Below, one piece after another: positions 17,904-26,422 of a stretch of 64,000 nt of DNA; position 1 is the stretch's first letter; each line of letters begins with the position of its first letter. The notes under the pieces are model-generated. The model was not told the origin of the DNA. It made no database searches and worked only from the letters and a program-made list of their open reading frames with translations. The stretch comes from Sphingobium_A sp965228065 (GTDB lineage Bacteria > Pseudomonadota > Alphaproteobacteria > Sphingomonadales > Sphingomonadaceae). The stretch covers positions 3,472,001 through 3,536,000 of the forward strand of contig OZ245788.1 of the NCBI GenBank assembly GCA_965228065.1, read 5' to 3'. Position numbers and translations under genes: made by a program.

Positions 17904-18881
17904 ATGAAACTGGTGACGTTCGAAGGCGCTGAAGGTGATCGGCTGGGTGCACTGGTTGGCGGCGATGTGCTCGATCTCCATCAGGCAGCGACCATTGTCG
18001 GCAAGCCGCTGACCGCATTCGCTTCGATGCAGGCGCTGATCGATGGTGGCGCCCATGCATGGGACGACGCAAGGACGTTGATCGCCGCTGCGGACGGCGA
18101 CGCACGCCGCCCGCTTGCCGACACCCGGCTGCGCGCGCCGCTGCCGCGCCCAATCCGGTTGCGCGACTGCAGCCTGTTTCTCGAACATATGGAAGCGGCG
18201 CTCGACAAGATGGCACGCACGCTGGCGGAATCCGAAGCCGATCCCGTGGCAGCCTATGCGGCGGCGCGGGCGAGCGGCAAATATTCGCTCAAGCCGATCT
18301 TCCGCGAGCAATGCGTCTATTACAACGCCGATCATCTCTCGGTTAGCGGGCCGGAGGTCGACATCGTCTGGCCGAGCTATTCGGACTGGATCGACTATGA
18401 GCTGGAATGGGCCTGCATCGTCGGACCCTCGGGGCGCGATATCGCGCCGAAGGACGCGGCGTCGCACGTCTTCGGCTACACCATCTTCAACGACTGGTCT
18501 GCGCGCGACGTCCAGCTTCCCGTGATGGATGCGATGCTCGGGCCGGGCGAGGGCAAGGATTTCCCCGGCGGATACGGCTTGGGCCCCTGCATCGTCACCC
18601 CCGACGAGATCGGCGATCCCTATGATCTGACCATGACCGCGCACGTCAATGGCGAGCTGTGGTCGAAGGGGACGACGGGATCGATGCACCACCGGTTCGA
18701 GGACGCGATCGTCCAGTTCAGCCGGGAGAAGATTCTGCACGGCGGCGAGGTGATCGGATCGGGCACCGTGCTCAGCGGCTGCGGCTTCGAACTGGGCCGA
18801 AAGCTGGCGATCGGCGACGTCGTCGAACTGGAAATCGAGAATATCGGCGTGCTGCGCAACCGCGTCGTCCGTGCCGCCTGA
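17904..18881 (+). CDS. Fumarylacetoacetate hydrolase family protein
   Basis: 325 residues. The C-terminal FAH fold is clear: CVYYNADHLSVSGPEVDI, DYELEWACIVG with the paired acidic metal ligands, FNDWSARDVQ with the third ligand, and GYGLGPCIVTPDEI. Family members cleave or decarboxylate 1,3-diketo or oxo acids using Mg2+. The N-terminal ~80 residues are the usual small domain. The length and the LFLEHMEAAL segment resemble ureidoglycolate-lyase/acylpyruvase-like members rather than true FahA. The substrate cannot be read from sequence; the operon points to an aromatic or cyclic acid. Confidence 0.85.
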   Translation: MKLVTFEGAEGDRLGALVGGDVLDLHQAATIVGKPLTAFASMQALIDGGAHAWDDARTLIAAADGDARRPLADTRLRAPLPRPIRLRDCSLFLEHMEAALDKMARTLAESEADPVAAYAAARASGKYSLKPIFREQCVYYNADHLSVSGPEVDIVWPSYSDWIDYELEWACIVGPSGRDIAPKDAASHVFGYTIFNDWSARDVQLPVMDAMLGPGEGKDFPGGYGLGPCIVTPDEIGDPYDLTMTAHVNGELWSKGTTGSMHHRFEDAIVQFSREKILHGGEVIGSGTVLSGCGFELGRKLAIGDVVELEIENIGVLRNRVVRAA

Positions 18882-18898
18882 ACAGGAGAGTAAAGTAC

Positions 18899-19429
18899 AT
18901 GCAAGACATTCGTCGCATCGTCACCGGCCATAACGAACAGGGCAAATCCAACATCACCTTCGTCGGCGTTGCGGGCAATGTGCTGGACAGCGCGGCCTGG
19001 CCGGGCTCGCGCGTGACCGAGCTTTGGGTGACCGAGGAAGTGCCCGCCGACAATACAGGCCTGGTCGATCGCGGCGCCCGCCCGATCCGGCACGATCCCA
19101 CGCCCGGCGGTTCGATCTTCCGCGTCGTCGAGATTCCGCCCGACGCCAGCACCACCATCGACACCGCCGCGGCCTTTGGCGAGATCGGCAGCACGCGCAT
19201 CCCGACTGCCGAGGATTCGGCCAAGCACCCGTCGATGCATGTCACGGACTCGGTCGACTATCTCGTCGTGATCTCGGGCGAGCTTTACATGATCATGGAG
19301 GAAGGGGAGATATTGCTTCAGCCCGGCGACTGCATCGTCCAGCGCGGCACCAAGCATGCCTGGAGCAATCGCGGCACCGTTCCCTGCGTGATGGCGGCCA
19401 TCCTGATCGACGCGCATCCGGCCGTCTGA
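18899..19429 (+). CDS. Cupin-domain protein
   Basis: 176 residues from an ATG at 18899 preceded by CAGGAGAG. A conserved cupin barrel is seen at ~110-165: HVTDSVDYLVVISGELYMI, then LQPGDCIVQRGTKHAWSN. Metal ligands look partly kept (His in HVTD, His in KHAW), so it may bind a metal. The N-terminal part (RRIVTGHNEQGKSNI) is typical of cupins found in aromatic-degradation operons. It might be an isomerase, dioxygenase or sensor; the exact role is unknown. Confidence 0.82.
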   Translation: MQDIRRIVTGHNEQGKSNITFVGVAGNVLDSAAWPGSRVTELWVTEEVPADNTGLVDRGARPIRHDPTPGGSIFRVVEIPPDASTTIDTAAAFGEIGSTRIPTAEDSAKHPSMHVTDSVDYLVVISGELYMIMEEGEILLQPGDCIVQRGTKHAWSNRGTVPCVMAAILIDAHPAV

Positions 19430-19441
19430 GGAAAAGGGCTC

Positions 19442-20980
19442 ATGCGTCTGATCGACTATTTCCGTCAGGGCCTGCGCCACGATCCCGATCGTGCGGCGCT
19501 GGTGCAGGGCGATCGGACGCTGAGCTGGCGTGAGACCGATGCGCTGGTGGAGCGCATCGCGTCGGCAATGGCGGATGCGGGGCTGGAGGTGGGGACGCCG
19601 ATCGGCGTGTTCAGCCCCAACGACATCACCGCCTTCGCCGCGATCCTCGGCATCTTCCGCCTGGGCGGGGTGTGGATTCCGATCAATGCGCGCAATGCGG
19701 CGGTGGCCAATAAGCATTGGATCGGGCTGTCGCGCTGCGAAGCGCTTTTCTATCATTCGAGCCTCGAGGCGGAGGCGCTGGTGCTTGCGCCGCTGCTCGC
19801 CGGGCGAGCGCTGCTCGTCTGCATCGATCGCGATGCGGGCGAGGGGGCGATGCGCGATTTCCTGGCGCGTGCCGGCGATCCGGCACCCGAACCGCCCGAC
19901 GGCCCCGATGTCCTCGCCAGCGTCTTTCCGACCGGTGGAACCACGGGCCTGTCCAAGGCGGCAAGCTGGAGCCTGCGCGTCTGGGAAACGTTGATCGCGA
20001 CATTCTGGCAAAACATGCCGATCGATGAGCCGCCGGTCCATCTGGTCGCCGGGCCGATGACCCATGCGGCGGGCGCGCTGGCGCTGTGCGCGATGGCGCG
20101 CGGCACGACCAACGTCATCATCGAGCGACCCGCGCCCGATCTCGTCATCGATGCGATCGCACGCCACCGCGTTACCCATCTCTATCTGCCGCCGACCGTG
20201 GTCTACAATCTGCTCGATCATCCCTGGGTGCGCGACGGCGATTATGCGTCGCTCCGATATATGGTCGTCGCCGCCTCGCCGATCTCGCCTGCGCGGCTGC
20301 GCGAGGCGATGGACGTGTTCGGCCCGGTTTTGTGCCAATGCTACGGCCAGGCCGAAGCGCCGATGTTCCTCACCTTCCTGTCGACACGCGACCTGCTCGA
20401 TGGTCCGGCCGAACGCTGGGCGAGTTGCGGGCGCAGCACCCTGGCGAGCCGCGTCGAGATCATGGGTGACGACGGGACCATTCTCGGCGCCGGCGAACGC
20501 GGCGAGATCGTCGCGCGCGGATCCCTGGTCATGCCCGGCTATCTCCACGATCCTGCCGCGACCGAAGCGGCGCGAACCGATGGCTGGCACCGCACCGGCG
20601 ATATCGGTTTCCGCGACGAAGCGGGTTTCGTCTCGATCGTCGACCGCGCGAAGGACATGATCATTACCGGCGGCTTCAACGTCTTCTCGGCCGAGGTGGA
20701 ACAGGTGGTGCTGGAACATCCCGCGATCCTCGACTGCGCGGTGATCGGCGTGCCCGATCCCAAATGGGGGGAAGCGGTGAAGGCGGTCGTGCAACTGCGT
20801 GAGGGCGCCACGTTGGTGGACGGCGAGATTGCGGCGCTGGTGCGCGACCGGCTCGGCCCCGTGCATGCGCCCAAATCGGTCGAGATCTGGCCGGAGCTTC
20901 CGCGCAGCCCGGCGGGCAAGATCCTGAAGCGCGACATTCGTGCCAGATATTGGCGCGATGCCGAGCGTGCCGTTGGATAG
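19442..20980 (+). CDS. Acyl-CoA ligase (AMP-forming)
   Basis: 512 residues of the ANL superfamily. The ATP-binding loop PTGGTTGLSKAA is at ~160-173; the core motif GWHRTGDIG and the hinge VDRAKDMIITGGFNVFS follow; the C-terminal lysine sits in PRSPAGKILKRD. It activates a carboxylic acid to its CoA thioester. Its place after an FAH protein and a cupin suggests activation of the pathway acid. The substrate could be aromatic or fatty; the sequence does not decide. The last 23 bases overlap the next gene. Confidence 0.9.
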   Translation: MRLIDYFRQGLRHDPDRAALVQGDRTLSWRETDALVERIASAMADAGLEVGTPIGVFSPNDITAFAAILGIFRLGGVWIPINARNAAVANKHWIGLSRCEALFYHSSLEAEALVLAPLLAGRALLVCIDRDAGEGAMRDFLARAGDPAPEPPDGPDVLASVFPTGGTTGLSKAASWSLRVWETLIATFWQNMPIDEPPVHLVAGPMTHAAGALALCAMARGTTNVIIERPAPDLVIDAIARHRVTHLYLPPTVVYNLLDHPWVRDGDYASLRYMVVAASPISPARLREAMDVFGPVLCQCYGQAEAPMFLTFLSTRDLLDGPAERWASCGRSTLASRVEIMGDDGTILGAGERGEIVARGSLVMPGYLHDPAATEAARTDGWHRTGDIGFRDEAGFVSIVDRAKDMIITGGFNVFSAEVEQVVLEHPAILDCAVIGVPDPKWGEAVKAVVQLREGATLVDGEIAALVRDRLGPVHAPKSVEIWPELPRSPAGKILKRDIRARYWRDAERAVG

Positions 20981-21389
20981 GGATGCGCAGGACCGCGCGG
21001 AGACGGCATGTCGGCGGCTCGCCCAGGCTTTCGTCGCGCATCTCGATCATGGTCGCTACGAAGCGGTAGGCGCGCTGTTCACAGTCGATGGCGTGATGCA
21101 GCGCGTTTCTGGCGACATATTGTACGGTCCCGCCGAGATCGCGGATCGCCTGCGCCGGCCCGCCGGGCAGACCGTCATCCATCATGCATCACCGCTCCAT
21201 GTCGAACTGACCGGCCTGGACACGGCGACCGGCACGTCGTCCTTTCTCGCCTTCCTGGCGACACCCGACGACACTTCCACCGCCGTGCGGGTCGCGGCGA
21301 TCTGGAACGATCGATACCGCTGCGAGGCCGGCGAATGGCGGATCGCGGAGCGGATGGTGGATGCCCGCCTGCGCGGGACGCTGCCGTGA
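20958..21389 (+). CDS. SnoaL/NTF2-like protein
   Basis: 143 residues from the ATG at 20958 inside the ligase gene; an earlier GTG at 20940 is possible. The fold signature of the SnoaL-like family is present: an N-terminal helix pair (RLAQAFVAHLDHGRYEAVGA), FTVDGVM, then strands ending in GEWRIAERMVDARLR. Family members are cyclases, isomerases or dehydratases acting on cyclic substrates, or non-catalytic. No clear catalytic dyad is seen. It overlaps the next gene's GTG by 4 bases. Confidence 0.75.
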   Translation: MPSVPLDRDAQDRAETACRRLAQAFVAHLDHGRYEAVGALFTVDGVMQRVSGDILYGPAEIADRLRRPAGQTVIHHASPLHVELTGLDTATGTSSFLAFLATPDDTSTAVRVAAIWNDRYRCEAGEWRIAERMVDARLRGTLP

Positions 21390-22594
21390 GCGACGAGTTC
21401 GTCCGCGGCTGGCGCGCGCTCGCCGGCTGCATCCTCGGCATCGCGGTCGGCGTCGTCGCCATGCCCGCCGCAGCGCTCTCGATCTTCATGCCGGGCTTTC
21501 AGACCGATTTCGGCTGGTCGCGCACTGCCGTCTCGCTGGGTGGATCGATCCTGGTCTCGGTGCTGGTACTGACCTCGCCGCTGATCGGCTGGCTGGCCGA
21601 CCGCGTGGCGGAGGTGCGCATCGCGATCGTTTCGATGATCGCAATGGCGTGCGCCTTCCTGCTGTTCAGCCGGATGCAGGGCGATATCCGCGTCTTCCTG
21701 ATCGGCTTCGGTGCGATGGCGCTGGTCTCCAGCGGCGCCTCCACCATCCCCTTTGCGCGGATCATCAGCGCGCATTTCGTGCGCAGCCGCGGACTGGCAC
21801 TGGGACTGGCGATGATGGGGACGGGGTTGTCGGGCATCGCGCTGCCGCTGTTCCTCGTGCCCTTCGTTGCCACACATGGCTGGCGGCCGGGCTTTCTGGT
21901 GCTGGCGGCGATCATTGCCGCGACGATCCCGGTGATCTGGCTGCTGTTGCGCGATGCGCGTCCAACTGAATCGCCAGCGCATGACGGTGAAGCAGCCATC
22001 ATATCGGGCCTCCCCTTTAGCGAGGCGATGCGTAGCCGCGTCTTCATGGTGCTGGCCGCATCGTTCGCGCTGGTCTCGCTCGCCGCTGCGGGCATCGCGA
22101 TCCATTTCGTCTCGATGCTCACCGATGCCGGCCTGACCCCGGCACGTGCGGGCGCGCTTGCCAGCCTGACGGGGGCCGCGACCATCGTGGCCCGCATCGG
22201 CACCGGCTGGCTGATCGATCGGATCTTCGCGCCGCTCGTCGCCGCCGCGATGATGGCGCTTGCCGCGCTCTGCCTGCTCGCGCTCGGCATGTTCGGCGCA
22301 GCCGCCGCACCGTTGGGGGCGATCGCTTATGGTCTGGCGATCGGATCCGAGATCGATTTGATCGCCTATTTCGCGGCGCGCTATTTCGGCCTGCGCGCCT
22401 ATGGCCGCATCTATGGAGCACTCTATGCGGCGGTGCTGGTCGGGTCGGCTCTGTCGCCGATCGGTTACGGCATGGTCGTCGACGTGACCGGCAGCTATCG
22501 CAATGCGCTGCTCGCCGGCGGCTTTCTGCTCCTGCTTGCTGCGGCTCTGCTCCGCACTTTGCCGCGCTTTCCGGCAGACCCGGCGATCGGGTGA
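21386..22594 (+). CDS. MFS permease, monocarboxylate-porter-like
   Basis: 402 residues from a GTG at 21386 (GTGA overlap with the upstream stop). Twelve hydrophobic segments are evident in two sets of six, with the typical opening SIFMPGFQTDFGWSRTAVSLGGSIL and the LIGWLADR loop. The type is that of MCT/OFA-like permeases used for organic acids. As last gene of the TonB-to-MFS operon it probably moves the substrate over the inner membrane after the receptor has taken it through the outer membrane. Confidence 0.87.
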   Translation: MSDEFVRGWRALAGCILGIAVGVVAMPAAALSIFMPGFQTDFGWSRTAVSLGGSILVSVLVLTSPLIGWLADRVAEVRIAIVSMIAMACAFLLFSRMQGDIRVFLIGFGAMALVSSGASTIPFARIISAHFVRSRGLALGLAMMGTGLSGIALPLFLVPFVATHGWRPGFLVLAAIIAATIPVIWLLLRDARPTESPAHDGEAAIISGLPFSEAMRSRVFMVLAASFALVSLAAAGIAIHFVSMLTDAGLTPARAGALASLTGAATIVARIGTGWLIDRIFAPLVAAAMMALAALCLLALGMFGAAAAPLGAIAYGLAIGSEIDLIAYFAARYFGLRAYGRIYGALYAAVLVGSALSPIGYGMVVDVTGSYRNALLAGGFLLLLAAALLRTLPRFPADPAIG

Positions 22595-22727
22595 AGAAGC
22601 GCCGCGGCACATCCAATCATGTCCATATCGGAGCTTTCTGACCCCTTTGGGGCTGGCGACGCCTCGCGCCCCGCTTAACATCGCACCCCACCGGTCGCGG
22701 CGGGCGGCAGCGGAAAAAGGGGCGCAT

Positions 22728-23549
22728 ATGTATCAATCCGATCGTGAGGGATATCAGGGCACGGGGCGTTTTGGTGCACGGTCGATGCTGGTCATCGTCG
22801 GCATGCTGGTGTCGGTCGTCACGGCCGGCGGGATCGGAACCTCCGTGCTGAACAATGCGCGGGACAGGAGCGGCATCGCTGCTGCCTTTGCCGAGCTGGA
22901 GGCGAACCCCGGCACAGGCGAGATATTCCGGGTTCTGAAAGTCGATTTCCCAGCAGACTATGCGCTGCTGAAGCAGGAAATGGAGCAAATCGCGTTGAAA
23001 ACGCGTGATGGAGATGCCGTGGCCAGGGCTGCCCGGGATTGGACCGCGAAATTCCGCCTCGACAATTTCGACAGTGTCATGCGCAACGATCGCGCGACGA
23101 TCCGGAATGTCTTCAACCTTACCGGCGTGGCGAACGAGGCTTTGGCGGCCTATGACAAGCGGCTGTGCGCCGACGTTGCGATGGGCCGGCCGGTGCTGCT
23201 GCCGAGAGGCATGGATCAGGCGGTAATGCAGGCGTTGAGCGCCAGTGGAGCCGCGGTTTTCCGTGCGATCAAATCGGGGCGAACCCTGCCGGCGCGGGTG
23301 CAGGCCGAGCCGAGCAAGGCCGACATGGCGGCATTCGTGAAAGCATTGCAGGCGGCAACGTCACCACGCCTCTTCGATGCCATTGTCACGCCCGACGGGT
23401 TGCAAAGCGTGTCGCAGAACGAACAATGCCAGGCAGATCTGGCGATCCACGAGGCGGTATCGACAATGCCGGAACCGGGCGCGTCGACGATTGCGGCGTT
23501 CATCCTTCTGGAGACGGTGAAGGCCGAACGCGCGGCGTTGCGGCAGTAG
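22728..23549 (+). CDS. Membrane-anchored protein of unknown function
   Basis: 273 residues from an ATG at 22728 with AAAAAGGGGCG ahead. One membrane helix near residues 20-42 (SMLVIVGMLVSVVTAGGIGT), then a long helical exported domain (ALLKQEMEQIALKTRDGDAV; NVFNLTGVANEALAAYDKRLCADV). No enzyme motif seen. Similar anchored helical proteins are common and uncharacterised in sphingomonads. It ends before a strong hairpin. Confidence 0.7.
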   Translation: MYQSDREGYQGTGRFGARSMLVIVGMLVSVVTAGGIGTSVLNNARDRSGIAAAFAELEANPGTGEIFRVLKVDFPADYALLKQEMEQIALKTRDGDAVARAARDWTAKFRLDNFDSVMRNDRATIRNVFNLTGVANEALAAYDKRLCADVAMGRPVLLPRGMDQAVMQALSASGAAVFRAIKSGRTLPARVQAEPSKADMAAFVKALQAATSPRLFDAIVTPDGLQSVSQNEQCQADLAIHEAVSTMPEPGASTIAAFILLETVKAERAALRQ

Positions 23550-23581
23550 AGGGGGCTCCGGCGCCAGCCAATCAGAACGAC

Positions 23582-23613
23582 CCTGTCGCTCCAGCGAAAG
23601 CTGGAGCGACAGG
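23582..23613. terminator. Hairpin terminator with GAAA loop
   Basis: A perfect 14-bp stem, 23582-23595 with 23600-23613 (core GTCGCTCCAGC), closed by a GAAA tetraloop, lies between two convergent genes. It has no T run on either side, so it may act as a stability hairpin rather than a true rho-independent terminator. Confidence 0.65.
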
Positions 23614-23619
23614 AGAGGG

Positions 23620-24441
23620 TTATTGCGGCTGTGTCGCGCTGTCTCCGGGCATATCCTCCTGCCGCTTCGCCTCCGACTTCACTTCTCCCTTCGACATGCC
23701 GGAAACCAGTGCGTCGCCCGATGTCGCGAAATTGCCGGCGGGAAGTGCGACGGTGCGATCGCCCACAGTCATCATCAGCGAGGTGATGGTGCCGTCCGCC
23801 GCCGAACGGAGGGACTGGACCGTGCCGATCGCGCGTCCCTTCGCGTCCTCGACGATCATGCCGGGCTGCACCGCGAAATTGCCCGCGGCATTCGCGGCGG
23901 CGCTGCCTGCCGCGGCAAGCTGGCCCAGGCTGCCCTGTGCGCTGCCGGCAAAGGATCCCGCGGCATTGGCGCTACCGCCGACCGCATTGGTGCTCCCCGC
24001 GACCGAGCCGAGTGTCGCGCCGGCGGCATCGCGTGCGCCGCCCGCCGTGTCGCGGACCAGCCCGACAGAGGGCTGCGCCGCGCCGCGCACCGCATCGGTG
24101 CCGATCGCCTGGGCGGTCAGGCCGGCATCGGCCGATCCGTCACCGCTGCCCGCTGCCGATCCGCCGAGTGTGCGGCCGATCGTGTCGGTATTGCTCGTCA
24201 GCCCGCCATTGGCCGACTGGCGCGTCGATGCGCGGGTGCTCGCGCGTCCCGAGCGCCGGTCGACGCTGCGGTCGAGCTGGGTTTCGCCGCTGCGGCTCAG
24301 CGTGCCGCCGATGGTCGAACCGAGTCCGCCGGACAGGCCGCCGAGGCCGGAGCCGAGCCCGCGGCCGCCCAGCAGCTGCGCCGAAGCCGGCGTCGCCGCC
24401 AGCGTCAATAATGCGGTCGTCGCGATCAGGAGAGTTTTCAT
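23620..24441 (-). CDS. Exported Gly/Ala-rich protein with PRC-barrel-like tail
   Basis: 273 residues. Signal peptide (MKTLLIATTALLTLAATPASA), then a long low-complexity Gly/Ala/Ser/Thr region (~25-195), then a C-terminal PRC-barrel-like segment (PGMIVEDAKGRAIGTVQSL; DRTVALPAGNF). It may bind or structure the envelope; no enzyme function is visible. It lies 95 bases upstream of the subtilase in the opposite order of transcription (both minus strand, subtilase first). Confidence 0.72.
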   Translation of the reverse strand: MKTLLIATTALLTLAATPASAQLLGGRGLGSGLGGLSGGLGSTIGGTLSRSGETQLDRSVDRRSGRASTRASTRQSANGGLTSNTDTIGRTLGGSAAGSGDGSADAGLTAQAIGTDAVRGAAQPSVGLVRDTAGGARDAAGATLGSVAGSTNAVGGSANAAGSFAGSAQGSLGQLAAAGSAAANAAGNFAVQPGMIVEDAKGRAIGTVQSLRSAADGTITSLMMTVGDRTVALPAGNFATSGDALVSGMSKGEVKSEAKRQEDMPGDSATQPQ

Positions 24442-24536
24442 GAGTGTCGTCCTTCCCTTGGTCTTGGCGGTCGCGCCGCCGTCAAAGGGAGAACGGGAAG
24501 GGTGGTCGGTTTAATCCCGCAGCGCGCTGATTTTTT

Positions 24537-25817
24537 TCAGCGCGCCCGGCAATCGCCGCAGACCAGCCCCTGGCCGAACTGCTTGTCCGGGCCTTTCGCG
24601 CCAAGATCCACCGCGTCTTGCGTAAGCGCCCGATAGGCCGCGTCGCGCTGCGCCGGGTCCGGCGACGGATAATGCGCGAGCAGCGACGCCGCCACGAGCG
24701 GGGCCGCAAAGGACGTACCGCGCACCGCGGTCAGGCCGCCACGGCCATCGGCGGCGCGCATGTCCGCGCCGGGCGCCGCGAAATCGAGGTGAAGCGCGCG
24801 GCCCGCTTCGATCAGGGCGCGATTGCGTGCGTCGACGCCGGTCACCGCGATCACGCCGTCATAGGATGCGGGATAGGCCGGCGGCGCGGCCGGGCCGTCA
24901 TTGCCCACCGCCGCCACGATCATCGTGCCGCGGGCCTGGGCGGCGCGAACCACGCGATCGAGCAGCGGATTGCGTGGGCCGACCAGACTGATCGTCACGA
25001 CCGGCACGCGCTGTCCGACGAGCCAGCCCAATGCGCGCGCGATCGCCGCGGCGCTGCCGCCGGCGGGGTTGCCGCCATAGACATCCGCGACAAACAGCCG
25101 CGTTCCGGGGGCGGGGCCGCGCATTGTGCCCTGGCCGACCATCAGCGATGCGACGGCGGTGCCGTGATTGCTCGGGGCGGGTGCGCCGGCAAAGCCGCGC
25201 TGCTCGATTGGTCCGCCCAGTGCGGGATGACGTGCGACGCCGCCGTCGATCATGCCGATCGACGTGCCGGTTCGAGCCTCGACAGCCTGTGCCGCCATGG
25301 CGAGCGCCCGGAGCGGCGCTGCCCTGGCACCGCTCTGGAAATGCAGCTGGTCGGCACTGATCTCGGCCGGACCTGCGATCTCGCGCAGGCGTTTTTCCGC
25401 GCGCGCCAGCGTCATGCCCTTGGGGATCGCCAGCCGCGTATAGCCGATGTCGAGACCGTCGATGCGCTCCTCGCCGATCACCGCGAAACCGGCTGCCAAT
25501 GCCTTGCCCAGCGTATCCGCCGATGCGTCGAGCATCATCAGTTCGCCGCGCACGGCCGGATCGCCGTCCGCATCCAGCTCCAGCACGCGGCGATTGGCCG
25601 AAACGACGCCACGCAACCGCGCCACCCGATCGTCGAGCAACCGCTGCGTCGCACGAACCGGTGCCTCCACCCGGTCGAGCGTACCGGAAACGGTGCGGCC
25701 GAGCGTATCGGGCAGCCGATCGATGACGGGCGGCAGGCTGGGAACGAGTTGGGCGGGCAGCGCCGCCGGCGCTCCGGCAAGCAGGCACGTCGATAAGATG
25801 AGAAAGATACGCCGCAT
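24537..25817 (-). CDS. Secreted subtilisin-like serine protease (S8)
   Basis: 426 residues from the ATG at 25817, chosen for its signal peptide and an AGATAGG site; in-frame starts at 25868 and 25847 would add a basic lead. The N-terminal ~170 residues form a propeptide region (ARAEKRLREIAGPAEISADQ). The catalytic triad is Asp ~191 (IGMIDGG), His ~218 (NHGTAVAS) and Ser ~369 (GTSFAAP), with the oxyanion Asn ~306. It is divergent from the ECF sigma/anti-sigma pair with an inverted repeat between, so it may belong to that regulon. Confidence 0.9.
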   Translation of the reverse strand: MRRIFLILSTCLLAGAPAALPAQLVPSLPPVIDRLPDTLGRTVSGTLDRVEAPVRATQRLLDDRVARLRGVVSANRRVLELDADGDPAVRGELMMLDASADTLGKALAAGFAVIGEERIDGLDIGYTRLAIPKGMTLARAEKRLREIAGPAEISADQLHFQSGARAAPLRALAMAAQAVEARTGTSIGMIDGGVARHPALGGPIEQRGFAGAPAPSNHGTAVASLMVGQGTMRGPAPGTRLFVADVYGGNPAGGSAAAIARALGWLVGQRVPVVTISLVGPRNPLLDRVVRAAQARGTMIVAAVGNDGPAAPPAYPASYDGVIAVTGVDARNRALIEAGRALHLDFAAPGADMRAADGRGGLTAVRGTSFAAPLVAASLLAHYPSPDPAQRDAAYRALTQDAVDLGAKGPDKQFGQGLVCGDCRAR

Positions 25818-25871
25818 TTTCAGCAGCCTATCTCTGTTCGACGGCATTCGTGCGATCTTTTTCGTCATGAT

Positions 25872-25907
25872 AGGGATGAAACGCGCGAACCCGGTCGTTT
25901 CATCCCT
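25872..25907. promoter_or_regulatory. Inverted repeat between subtilase and ECF sigma genes
   Basis: A perfect 11-bp inverted repeat, AGGGATGAAAC (25872-25882) and GTTTCATCCCT (25897-25907), with a 14-base spacer, lies between the divergent promoters. The TGAAAC on each strand could be a -35-like element for the ECF factor, reading in both directions, or the whole could be an operator. Confidence 0.5.
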
Positions 25908-25933
25908 GAAGGGCGAATGATGGTGATCCGTTG

Positions 25934-26422
25934 ATGGCGTTCGAGGGCGATATGCTGGCGCTGCTGCCGCGGCTGCGGCGCTTCGCCATGAGCCTGTCGC
26001 GCGACGCCGCCGATGGCGACGATCTGTGCCAGGCCGCCGTGGAACGTGCGTTGAAGTCGCGCGACCAGTGGCAACCGGGCACGCGACTGGATAGCTGGAT
26101 GTTTCGGATCATGCGCAATCTTTGGATCGACGAAGTCAGGACCCGTAGCCGCCGCGACCAGACTTTCGCGCCGGAGGAGGCGGGGGCGATGGTCGGCGAT
26201 GATGGCGATCGCCGTATCGAGATGGCGGTTGAGATTTCCGATGTCGGTCGTGCGATGGAGCGGCTGCCCGCCGAGCAGCGCGAAGCGATCGCGCTCGTGC
26301 TGGTGGAGGGGTTCGCCTATCGCGAAGCGGCCGAGATTCTCGATATCCCGATGGGGACGCTCACGTCGCGCCTTGTGCGTGGGCGCGAGGCATTGATGCG
26401 CGAGCTGGGGGAAGCGGCATGA
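25934..26422 (+). CDS. ECF-family RNA polymerase sigma factor
   Basis: 162 residues from the ATG at 25934. Region 2 is seen at ~8-75 (RRFAMSLSRDAADGDDLCQAAVERAL; SWMFRIMRNLWIDEVR) and region 4 at ~105-155 (RLPAEQREAIALVLVEGFAYREAAEILDIPMGTLTSRLVRGRE splits over both helices). The ATGA overlap with the next gene couples it with its anti-sigma partner. The divergent subtilase and an inverted repeat suggest envelope-stress control, an inference. Confidence 0.92.
   Translation: MAFEGDMLALLPRLRRFAMSLSRDAADGDDLCQAAVERALKSRDQWQPGTRLDSWMFRIMRNLWIDEVRTRSRRDQTFAPEEAGAMVGDDGDRRIEMAVEISDVGRAMERLPAEQREAIALVLVEGFAYREAAEILDIPMGTLTSRLVRGREALMRELGEAA

Noticed and set aside
15791..17905. Long minus-strand open frame of about 700 codons opposite the TonB receptor
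   Set aside because: Typical antisense shadow in high-GC DNA: the plus frame has clear plug and barrel motifs, while the minus frame is low in recognisable features and Arg/Gly/Ala-rich.
18620..20866. Minus-strand open frame of about 750 codons
   Set aside because: Antisense to the FAH, cupin and acyl-CoA ligase genes, which have strong family motifs and ribosome sites.
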